Assembly (NCBI GenBank): GCA_002633005.1
Contig: NMRA01001190.1
Coordinates: 1-28,394, forward strand
Direction of reading: 5' to 3'
DNA length: 28,394 nucleotides
Origin: Phoronis australis
Taxonomy: Eukaryota; Phoronida; Phoronidae
Shown here piece after piece: positions 1 to 8,491 of this stretch (the first letter of the stretch is position 1; each line of letters begins with the position of its first letter). Under the pieces are notes generated by a model. The model made no database searches, was not told where the DNA came from, and saw only the letters and a list, made by a program, of their open reading frames with translations. Position numbers and translations under genes: made by a program.

Positions 1-76
1 CCATGCACTGGTATATACACCATGCACTGGTATATACACCATGCACTGGTATATACACCATGCACTGGTATATACA
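1..76. repeat. 19-bp minisatellite, four copies at window edge
   Basis: The 19-bp unit ccatgcactggtatataca occurs four times with no mismatch, beginning at the first base, so the array probably continues to the left. The lack of divergence suggests recent expansion or active homogenisation. Each junction places CCA and TGG either side of TGCAC, giving a small imperfect dyad. Confidence 0.97.
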
Positions 77-861
77 TCCATCTAATAGAAGAGTACAGTT
101 AAGAGGAAACAAAAGCATCATCAACTTACCATAAACCTTTTATCTAGTCAATGACTTTAAAATGGAGTTATGTACTCCAAATTCAAATTCATATCAAAGA
201 AAAAACGTAAACAACAAAACTACAGTTCGTAAAATTTTGTTGACTTGTTTGCCTGCAGCAGATTGGGTTTTGTGTCACATTTCAAAATCTTGGCTCAATT
301 CCCAGTCACCAATTATCAAAGCACCACTGTTGCATCTAGAATGTGACATTAATAGGCCAAATACCCCCTACCCCATTTTCATTAAAATGGGCACAGGAGA
401 TAAAATTGATGGTCTAGAGACGTGCAAATTGCTAATAGTGCAAATTAAAGTCTTTATACACCAGTAAAACACCCATTGACAATGTATGTTCCCACAGCAC
501 TGGAAAACCCCAGAGAAAAATAAGTCTATACACACGCAACACTAATAAAAAAGATTGCAACTTTCACACATGTGATGCCAACGTCGATTAAGTCCAAAAA
601 TCTAACTGTTCAGCTGCAATGTATTGTCTTCCTATGAAGTGGACACTCTCAAGTGTTTTGGTTTGCGAGTTCATTATTCAATCATACTTGGACATGACAG
701 TCAAGCCTATGTTTTCTCTCTTATTTCCTGCATTCGTACACTTTTGTTAGGGTCAATACTCTCACGTCAGTCAAAATTTAATGTTCTAAGTTGGCACTCA
801 GCCAACCCGGATTCTTTTGCAGAAACTGTACAACATCGAGCTCATGGGTTCGTCCAACATC
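77..861. other. Non-coding stretch, nothing recognised
   Basis: AT-rich sequence with two open frames of about 100 and 85 codons on the plus strand. Neither has recognisable motifs, and neither is bounded by convincing splice sites. I see no RNA gene or transposon end. Confidence 0.6.
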
Positions 862-948
862 ACCAATATATAATTAGGTAGAATAAACACCAATATATAA
901 ATAGGTAGAATAAACACCAATATATAAATAGGTAGAATAAACACCAAT
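862..948. repeat. 27-bp minisatellite, three copies plus partial
   Basis: The unit accaatatataaataggtagaataaac (shown in part by its start accaatatata and its end gaataaac) repeats at 862, 889 and 916, followed by a 6-base partial copy. The first copy differs by one base (taatta against taaata). Confidence 0.95.
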
Positions 949-1045
949 TCACGTGCATGTAAATATACAGGAGAGTGGTTTCTAGAAATATATCCATTGG
1001 ATTGTCAGTCCAAGCTCATTCTTCTTTTAGAGCCAAATTTAGGAG

Positions 1046-1234
1046 CTCAGATAGCAGATATTGTCAGTAGGAATCCACTCAGATAGCAGATATTGTCAGT
1101 AGGAATCCACTCAGATAGCAGATATTGTCAGTAGGAATCCACTCAGATAGCAGATATTGTCAGTAGGAATCCACTCAGATAGCAAATATTGTCAGTAGGA
1201 ATCCACTCAGATAGCAGATATTGTCAGTAGGAAT
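1046..1234. repeat. 32-bp minisatellite, almost six copies
   Basis: Units begin with cagatagcagatattgtcag at 1048, 1080, 1112, 1144, 1176 and 1208, a strict 32-bp period. The only clear internal change is g to a in the fifth copy (agcaaat). There is no unique sequence between units, so this is a tandem array and not a CRISPR-like structure. Confidence 0.97.
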
Positions 1235-1963
1235 ACAGTACTTTGAAAGGACCACAGCTCATTGCACGCATATTTGTTTTGGTGACCGAGCCACGTTATC
1301 ACCAAAATCCCTGTCAGGAACTGGATCATCCGTTCTATCAGAATCTGGGTCAACGTATTTACCTAGAACATCTCTCGGTTTGTAAAATTAGCCAGTCTTT
1401 TCAGGTCTTACTGCGGCAGACGACATGGCTCAATGTGTCGAATGCACATGTCGTTTCACAAGGGAAGATTGAGGAGAAACTGGCTGTCCAACAAGCTCAA
1501 ATTACTCCCTTGGAAACGCATATGTCGCACACTGCCACTGTCAAAGCAAAGAGTTGTGAATGACACGGCAGTTTTTCGCAGAAGGTAATTATACTTATTG
1601 AATCAACCACCTCCTCAGAAATCAATGAGATGAGCTCAATTTCGATTGGCTGATGACATGAGAAATGCACCAAAAGAAACCAATAGTATTCATCTACATG
1701 AAAAATGCACAAGCAACACCCAATAAGATTGGAGTATGGCAACCAAAGTTTGACCTAAATTGATCAGCAGAGAAAACTTTTGAACAGAGTGGTTCTTTGT
1801 CTTGAATGATCAAGTTCGCGACTTGAAGGGCAAAGAGTGCGAATTCTGTCAACACTATTCCCAGAAATGAATCAGGCAAATGTCTGGACTAATGTAAAAT
1901 CAATCGCATAATCTGAAAATAAATCTGACCGAGTCCGATGGCCGACAATTAACAAAATCTCTG
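1235..1963. other. Unassigned region, possibly decayed coding sequence
   Basis: Both strands show open stretches here. The plus strand has a 106-codon frame (1243-1563). The minus strand near 1270-1360 encodes an acidic peptide containing YVDPDSDRTDDPVPDRDFG but is broken by in-frame stops at both ends. On the plus strand a second frame gives a cysteine-rich run (CVECTCRF). I recognise no family. It could be an old transposon or pseudogene, or chance. Confidence 0.3.
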
Positions 1964-2187
1964 CCTCCAGCCCAGTTGGCCCCTTGTACCCCTCCAACCC
2001 AGTTGGCCCCTTGTACCAATCCAACCCAGTTGAACCCCCCATTCCCCTCCAGCCCAGTTGCCCCCTGTCTCCTCCAGCCCAGTTACCCCCTGTCTCCTCC
2101 AGCCCAGTTGCCCCCTTGTCCCCTCCAGTCTAGTTGCCCTCCCTGGTACCTTTTAACCTAGTTGACGCCCTGTCCCCTCCAGCCCAG
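1964..2187. repeat. Degenerate C-rich minisatellite (~25-bp unit)
   Basis: About nine diverged copies of a unit around ctccagcccagttgcccc followed by cttgtcc. The array is strongly C-rich on the plus strand and therefore G-rich on the minus strand. It begins about 20 nt inside the intron that would follow the candidate minus-strand exon 2208-2345, so a minus-strand transcript would carry dense G-runs next to that 5' splice site. Confidence 0.85.
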
Positions 2188-2207
2188 ATAAATACTTCTC
2201 TCCAAAC

Positions 2208-2345
2208 CTGCTTAGACTTCTCCAATAATTTATTCTCTTCCTCCACTGTCATTTCATGCAGTTTCTTTTCTTCCTCGATCATCGTCTCCGTGACAACATC
2301 ATCAGCTTGCATGGTGTCAAGACTTGACTCATCCAACATCTCAGG
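2208..2345 (-). CDS. Candidate internal exon, acidic coiled-coil segment of an unidentified protein
   Basis: On the minus strand this segment is bounded by an acceptor (tttgtgttatag before CCTGAG) and a donor (AAGCAG then gtttgg). It holds exactly 46 open codons, phase 0 at both ends. The peptide is rich in Glu, Lys and Met, with runs such as MIEEEKKLHEMTVEEENK, and looks like a charged helix or coiled coil. The frame stays open into the G-rich intron, which gives low-complexity sequence. The other candidate minus-strand exon (4657-4723) ends in phase 0, so the two could join directly. I cannot name the protein. The I-x-EEE and EEEN spacing loosely recalls an acidic helix in SCAPER, but that is not enough for a name. 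The first and last exons are not in view. Confidence 0.5.
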
Positions 2346-2824
2346 CTATAACACAAATGTTCATATCTGAGACATCCAGTCAGGCCTTTATCCAGGATTT
2401 CGAAAATAGGGTGTCCAAAATGGGGTTCCCAATATTCCAGGGCATCCATGATTCGGACGCATAACCCCCCCACCCATCCCCCCAAACACACAGATTTTTA
2501 CAAAAAATGCATAGACCAAGGTTTTTACATCTAAGTTTACAAAACAGCCTTCTGTAATGAGCATTTTTACTTAAAAAAAACTATAAACCAAGACTTTCAC
2601 AATGCTATCAACCAAGTGTGAGCATAGCAACACTGTATATACTTTGTATATACATTGTATATGTCTTCCTACTTTGAAAAAAGAGCCACCACTGTGAGTC
2701 TTCATAGGCTTCCTAGTAATCATTACAATGTGTGTGTCCAAACTTGAAAGGTTTCTATTGATAGTGGGCCTCCAAATGATACATTGGGTGTCCATATTAG
2801 TGCTAGGGCTGCATAAAGTCCTGC
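2346..2824. other. Non-coding; contains a stray copy of the nearby 31-bp repeat
   Basis: Positions 2353-2380 read caaatgttcatatctgagac followed by atccagtcag. This is a dispersed copy of the unit arrayed at 2825-2936, and it lies directly beside the acceptor of the minus-strand candidate exon. Around 2466-2486 there is a C-run, and around 2636-2662 a short tatatac/ttgtatat motif. No gene seen. Confidence 0.7.
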
Positions 2825-2936
2825 ACCCAGTGCATCAAATGTTCATATCTGAGACACCCAGTGCATCAAATGTTCATATCTGAGACACCCAGTACATCAA
2901 ATGTTCATATCTGAGACAACCAGTACATCAAATGAC
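2825..2936. repeat. 31-bp minisatellite, 3.6 copies
   Basis: Units start with acccagtgcatcaaatgttc at 2825, 2856 and 2887, with a partial copy at 2918. Changes are a g-to-a (tgcatc to tacatc) in copies 3 and 4 and a c-to-a at the last junction. A related single unit occurs about 470 bp upstream at 2353-2380. Confidence 0.95.
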
Positions 2937-3047
2937 CAGCCAGACACTAAAACCTGTAACTAGTTTATAACAAATGTCAAATTTGCAAATATTACAAAGC
3001 ATTACCAGAATTAAATGTTATCCACTGCCGAGAATCATCAGGGCTCG

Positions 3048-3165
3048 ACATAACGAGCTGCAGGTCGCATTTGCGAACTGAAATTTGGAAATGCGAGCTG
3101 AGATTTTTGTCAGCTCGTGTCAAGTCGCAAAATGCGACCTGGAATTTCCCACGAATGCGAGCTGA
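3048..3165. repeat. Nested inverted repeat around GGTCGCA/TGCGACC
   Basis: CAGGTCGCATTTGCGA at 3061-3076 is the reverse complement of TCGCAAAATGCGACCTG at 3125-3141 apart from one inserted base. Each arm is itself partly self-complementary (TCGCA...TGCGA). Flanking copies of gcgagctgag occur near 3093 and 3155. The segment can fold into a hairpin with about 16 paired bases. It resembles the end of a dispersed element, but I cannot name a family and find no matching far end. Confidence 0.7.
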
Positions 3166-4656
3166 GTTTTTACACTTCTCAACAGATACCTGGCAAATAC
3201 AAAGCAGCTCTTGTTAATCCGACCGTTATTTGGTTGTTGCCAAATCCAAGTTCAAAACAACACTAACGGAGAACAGCCCTCCCGATGACTTGTAAGCAAG
3301 TCGCGTGAACATGGGATATGCAGAATCGATCTTTGACGCGTTTCATTGGCTAACACTTTCGGCCACTTTTGTAAATTTCGTGGTGGACAAAAATGTTTAT
3401 TTTTCACATAAGATGTCCTTATTACATGTACCAAATATCCACGACAATATCCCCGATATCGCACTGCGGCACCGTTAGCGCGCAAGCAGTTACGGCAGAC
3501 AATCGTGACTTAGACTGAGATGTGCTTCTCCTTTTTATCGTATTAAGACAGCCAAAGTGAAAATGGCAACCTTATTGATCGCCAAACGACGGTCACGTCT
3601 TTACTTTCAGTTGCCAAGAAATTCTCAAACCCTTTACTTGTTTCTGGGGCTACGTGCGCCAAATATGATTTGTCTTTCACACGTTGCTGCCAACGTAAAG
3701 TGTAGACCTACTCCAGGGATTCAAGTGCGTGAACTCACGTGTGCGAACTACTTCAAAGAACAGCGACAGTCCTAAATGAAAGAGTATACCAGCTTGGCTC
3801 CGGTTTATTTGAAAATAAACTCAGATTCCCAGCGGTTATAAAAGACCCGATGTCCCGGGACCGATATAACCCAGAACTGACGTTTTCCTGTTCCGATGTT
3901 TCCCGAGGTCGATGTTCTGTAAACCCTGTATTCTATGCCCGTAGCCAGCTATTGCAACTAAACTGGCACTAGATGCAAAATTGTGGTCCAAGATAGCGAA
4001 CTTTTCATTCTTCTCTTTATACACCCCCCTCCCCTCCGGCAACTTTTCGCTCCCCGAACCACCGTCGCCGTAAAATGTTCAGACTCCTATAGAAACAACC
4101 TTGTTCCGGCTGAAGCGGGCAGTTAAAAACAAATTCATTCCGGGTGGCTAAAAAGGGTACAATGTAGGTGGTAACGATATCCAGAAAGTCGCCCCTACTA
4201 GATGGAGTTTGCCTCGCAAAATCATAATATTATAACGTTTCTTACTATTGCAGCGTTTTAATATCTTATTACCGCAAACACTGAGGTTAACGACTATGGT
4301 CACGCACAAGCCTACTCCCTACCTTTAAAGTGTTTCATAATAAGCGCTCACTGATCTATTAAAAGTCCCCCCTTAAATTTTGAGAATTTCCAATGAAGCG
4401 CCCACAGTTCAAGCTGGCGCCCATCATAGCGCACTACAAACGACCGCGTGTGATTTAAAATTGTCACGCAGCTTATATGGTGTGTCACTTTCATTTTACA
4501 NTTCAGTACTAGACTCATAATTAGCAACATATCAGACCCCAAACTTTGAAGTACAGAGTGGACCACTGGCTTTTTAAAGTTTACATTCAAAAGAGAAAGG
4601 CACAATGTGACAAAATCAATGTGACACAATCAAAATCATAAATATGTAGTGCCAAC
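3166..4656. other. No gene recognised; somewhat CpG-richer than surroundings
   Basis: Short open frames on both strands have no family motifs. The part around 3280-3500 and 3840-3930 holds more CpG (gcgcgc, cccgggaccg) than neighbouring DNA and might be regulatory, but I see no TATA or start-site arrangement I would defend. One undetermined base (n) is at 4501. Confidence 0.5.
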
Positions 4657-4723
4657 CTTGTTAGGAGACTCCTTGCCCGGCGCATCTTGGCCGCCAGTTA
4701 CTGTGGATGAACACGCATCCGTC
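4657..4723 (-). CDS. Candidate internal exon, small, of an unidentified minus-strand gene
   Basis: On the minus strand, acceptor tatttgtag precedes 67 nt, followed by donor AACAAG then gttggc. Read with one leading base completing a codon, the 22 codons stay open and give a Gly/Ser/Pro-rich peptide (STVTGGQDAPGKESPNK), typical of a disordered linker. The exon ends in phase 0, which matches the phase-0 start of the next candidate exon leftward (2208-2345). The segment is clearly GC-richer than the AT-rich DNA around it. The product is unknown. The splice sites are only fair, so this could be chance. Confidence 0.42.
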
Positions 4724-7043
4724 CTACAAATAATGTGACATATGAACATCATTAGGGTGAGCAAACCCAAATACAAATTTCATCAGAAACACTTGAAAAG
4801 AGTGTTAAATGATAGCTTCAGACATGCCGTTTATAAAACTTTTTGAATTTTTCAAATTGGTTCAGTGGTTCTCGAGTTATTTGAATTTTAGAGCCTCAAA
4901 AATGGCCTTTTTTTCAGCGAACGGCACCCAGAAATTTCAGGCCACAGAAAATGGCAAGTTTAGACAACTATATTTGGGAATCCATAGCTCACAGTGCTCT
5001 TAGAACAAGATGGAGAGTCCTTTGCAAGTAAATTAACAACATGGCATAGACACCAAACCACAAATTATTATATTTTGCATGAACAAGAACAACAAAAATT
5101 GAAAAATTCACCATCGACTTGTGACCGGACATTTTTGGCCCTGAAGCCAAGTTGAACAAGTGATGTTTTAAAAAGAGAACAACTTATTACCTTGAAAATG
5201 ACAAAACACTTCAAGAATTACTATGGTTTAGTGAACACGTTTCTTTTGCCCCAAAAGATTTTGAAATAATTCTAAAAAATGAAATTTGCATAACAAATGA
5301 ATTCAAAATGAGCAAAAACTAGAAAACTAGTCTTTTTCAGAGTATTTCGTTATTTATTTAAAAACTTGTGAGGTTATGTAAATTAATCTTTTTTCCCAAG
5401 TAAGATCAATGTTTTCACAATCTTATGTTGCACACAAAATGACAAAAAATAATAATATGCATTTTTAATTAAATAAAATTAAATTGGACCCTCAATTTCA
5501 ATGAATTTTAAATCGGTTTCATTCCTATCAAATAGTATAGAAACTGAGAGGTGTTGTGTTGGTGACTATCCAAAAAGAGCATATTTGTATTCTAAAATGT
5601 TTTGATGCACTGTAGCGTTGACTGAACATTTATTTTGGTGAAATATATAATTCTCTAAAAATGAAACTGGTCACAGCGCCCCCACGAGGTAGTAAAAGTG
5701 TAACAAGAAATATTTTTGAAGAAAATAGAAAAAAATGACCCTATCCCCAAAATTGAAGTAAATAAAATTTCAAAACTATTCTATTTTAATGAAAATATTT
5801 TACCAGGTTTGGGCCACTTTTGTAATTTAGAGAAGTTTTGACTGGTTCTGTTGAATACATTTGACCAATCAGGTTCGAGTTTAGTTTGAACCCTGGAAAG
5901 GTCAACATGGTTCTTGAAAAATGACTGAAGTTACCTTTTTAGAAGTGTTCCTAAATGGAAATGGTGAGATAAAGTGAAAAAATTTGATCAGGAATGGATT
6001 AGGCAATGATAAGTGATTATGACATTGAGTGTACACTTTCAGGATTTTTCCAGGTGAGAGAGTGGCGAGGCAGTAAATTCAAAAAAGTACATTTTCTCAT
6101 ATTTTTGTCAAAAAATAAAAAGTGTACACTCAGAGTGGAAAGCAGAATTTTGTAGCATACAGTTTGATATAGAAATCATTGAAATCGGTTCAGTAACGGC
6201 CATTTAAGAGTTGAAAGTTTGACCCCTACTGAAAGTCACAAGAATTTACAGGTGAGTGAAAAATTTGTGAAGTGCTCGCTTTACTTCAATTTTTAAAAAT
6301 ACTCATTAATGTCCAAATTTTTTGTAATGGATAGCAATAGAAAGAAGAAAACTTAAATATTTCACTGGCATACTTTTCATTTTCTATGTCCACATAACCT
6401 TGTATATGGTCAATCTCACCTTGCCAAGCGGTGTCACGTTATCCTGAGAGGAAGGTAAGTATACGATGCAGCGACGCGAGTGGTTCTACACAGTTTAGTG
6501 TGCGCCGCTATGGTGTGCCGTATCGTTCATGGTTCTGCGAGGAAAGCATCTACATCGTTTTTTTTATTTCCTCACGACACCAAAATGCTTCAGAAGTGGC
6601 TGATGAAAAAGGAACAGCGCGTGTTGTAGAAAATCGCCGATAGATAGCGCTAGATATAGTAAGTTCCCTGAAATGGCTGCGATTTCACGATGCGTGTGGC
6701 TAAAGTGGACCGAGTTCGGAATGGCGTAGTTATAGACTAGAGTAATTGAGGGTCGTGAACAGGATTTGTACAGATAGCCAGAAGTCTGAGGAATGCAGCG
6801 ATACCAATATCATTCATTTAGACCTACATTTAGTGGATTTATTTGGAATAAGTTAGGGTCCATTATATCGGATGTTGGCACATTTTGTATTATATTTAAT
6901 TGAAAATACTACGGATTGTTGTAAATTCTTTGCTGAAATAAAGATTTACCTTCACGGAATTGTTCTTTTACTATATCTTGTCACTGAAAGCCACATTTAT
7001 GTTCCGACTGATCTTCAAAAAACACAACAAGCAAACCTTCGGA
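4724..7043. other. AT-rich non-coding region
   Basis: About 2.3 kb with very short open frames and many A/T runs. No coding, RNA-gene or transposon signature was found. Around 6422-6455 there are good splice-like sites on both strands (plus: GAGAGGAAG then gtaagt; minus: ttaccttcctctcag, then a 24-nt segment ending AAG then gtgaga). Neither connects to an exon I can support. Confidence 0.6.
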
Positions 7044-7641
7044 GAACCTAAATATCGGACACCATGTTTCTCCATATGCCACACTGCGGAAAACTGACTA
7101 ACCATGTAATGGCCGCGGGCACCTTGTCGCCAAATTTCAGCTAGAGTGTTTTGACATATATGCTGCTAGAACCCAGGTCCATTCGCAACAAAATTATCCA
7201 TAAAATGAAATCTGATGACGGCGCCAAGTCGCTTCGATGAATTAGTGCAGACGACTAAAGCACGTGCAAACTCACTGCAGTTTTTAGTATCACTTAGGCT
7301 TCTTGATATGACACCCACACGTGCGCGGTCGGGGTTTGACTTGAGTTTAAAAACAAACGAAAAAATGGAACAGTGACATATTGTCAGTTCAATGAGATGG
7401 TGTCATTGTGGAAAAAGATTTTATTTTCAACTTTTATAACCGATTTATGAGATCGTCCATTTTAGGCCGACTTGGGGGTCTAAATTGCACCCTCTCGGTG
7501 AAATCAAAACGAGGCAACGCTGTAAAAAAAACGAGACGGTGCCGGACATTGAATGCATTACAACGGAACAAAAATTGGTGTCATTTAATTCTCAGATTAT
7601 GCTTCAAGTAAGATTCTATGAAATGTCCGATATTTAGGTTC
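7044..7641. repeat. Perfect 18-bp inverted repeats flanking a 562-bp interior
   Basis: GAACCTAAATATCGGACA at 7044-7061 is the exact reverse complement of 7624-7641. Directly after the right arm is a diverged tandem copy of the same word (cgtccgataattaggtac, 7641-7658). This suits a small non-autonomous DNA transposon (MITE-like). However, the interior shows no transposase, and I could not find a clear target-site duplication, so the class is open. Confidence 0.6.
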
Positions 7642-8040
7642 CGTCCGATAATTAGGTACACTATGTGTAAACTAATAGCCTACTGAACTTGCTGTTATCG
7701 AGTGGAACTACACCACCTAATTAGATACAAAATACGTTGTTTTTTTGCACACAAAGTCAAGAGCTCAGACATTATGAACTAAGAGCGCAGGTCACGTTTA
7801 GCACACCCTCTGCAAGTTCGCCATTTTTAAAGTCATGTAACACATTCACCAACTTCGTTACGTTACTCGTCAAATTTTACATTTCGAACCCTCAACTGGA
7901 CGACAAAATTGTCAAAGCAAGAACTGTGTGTTGGATAGATGTGAATTTACACAATACTCACATATCCGATTCCAAAATGCTGGGCATCTCCAAATGAATT
8001 ATGTAAAAGCGTGGCTTTACGCAACAACTTTCTTGTGATT
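7642..8040. other. Upstream DNA of the PLPP promoter, nothing recognised
   Basis: No gene or repeat apart from the short tandem word at its start. An 86-codon plus-strand frame (7737-7997) has no motifs and overlaps no splice arrangement. Confidence 0.5.
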
Positions 8041-8058
8041 TTCCCGCCAAGTAAACAT

Positions 8059-8071
8059 CCACCAGGTGGCG
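8059..8071 (+). promoter_or_regulatory. CTCF-like site in the promoter
   Basis: CCACCAGGTGGCG agrees with the CTCF core consensus CCASYAGRKGGC. A second, weaker match, CCGCTAGGTGG, lies at 8113-8123 on the same strand. The orientation is opposite to the eleven CTCF-like motifs in intron 4. Binding is not shown by sequence alone, and the short motif is also close to an E-box-like palindrome. Confidence 0.4.
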
Positions 8072-8292
8072 AGCGCAGCGCTCTGCGTGAACTCTCGCTG
8101 GTTCCCTGCGTGCCGCTAGGTGGGGCGGTAGCCGCGCAAGCACGCAGGCTAGGGGACCAGCGTGAACTAGTTACCCATTTACCACGCAAGCCAACACCGC
8201 GCTCGCTGGTTCCTTACGTGCTGGCTACTACATAGCAGCAGGCGGAGAACCAGCGAGGTGCACTGAGATGAGCAGGGTGCCGTGAGTAGGGA

Positions 8293-8308
8293 TGACGTCA
8301 TAAATATA
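8293..8308 (+). promoter_or_regulatory. CRE fused to a TATA-like box
   Basis: TGACGTCATAAATATA: the full palindromic cAMP response element is followed with no gap by TAAATATA, about 120 nt before the start codon. This suggests CREB/ATF-type control of a focused promoter. Confidence 0.55.
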
Positions 8309-8427
8309 CCTCTGATTCTTACGCAAGGTGTCGCTGGTAAAAATAAACCCGGAAATATAGAATTTGGAACTCGGCCTTGCTTTGGCTGAGCCAGATTGTT
8401 CATGTTTTGACTGAAACCAGCCTGAAA

Positions 8428-8491
8428 ATGGAGGCCATAGGAAAGAGAAACTTGATTCGTATGCTCATTGATTTGATCATTGCTGCTATAA
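8428..8491 (+). CDS. PLPP-like: PLPP exon 1 (start codon, TM1 start)
   Basis: 64 nt, 21 codons plus one base, then donor gtacgt. It encodes a short cytosolic N-terminus and the first part of TM1 (NLIRMLIDLIIAAI). Length, phase and peptide pattern match the exon at 27237-27300. Confidence 0.88.

Larger units (their letters stand above)
8041..8427 (+). promoter_or_regulatory. Promoter and 5' UTR of the PLPP gene
   Basis: A GC- and CpG-rich block (about 8041-8280) sits in AT-rich DNA just before the first coding exon. It carries the 11-mer CTCGCTGGTTC at 8094 and 8202 and its inverse at 8247-8257, plus related GGACCAGCG and CGCTGGT words. These form a cluster of direct and inverted sites. A perfect CRE, TGACGTCA, lies at 8293-8300 and runs directly into a TATA-like TAAATATA (8301-8308). 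Transcription might then start near 8330, giving a 5' UTR of roughly 100 nt. That leader contains a two-codon upstream ORF (ATG TTT TGA, 8402-8410). The transcription start is inferred from motif spacing only. Confidence 0.6.

Noticed and set aside
1046-1234. CRISPR-like regular repeats
   Set aside because: The units are contiguous with no spacers, and the DNA is eukaryotic.
1243-1563. 106-codon plus-strand frame as a gene
   Set aside because: No motif, no splice context, and competing open stretches in other frames and on the other strand.
6422-6455. A 24-nt micro-exon on the minus strand, or an exon end on the plus strand
   Set aside because: Good-looking splice sites exist on both strands, but in the phase needed to join the minus-strand exon at 4657-4723 the micro-exon has a stop, and no partner was found on the plus strand.
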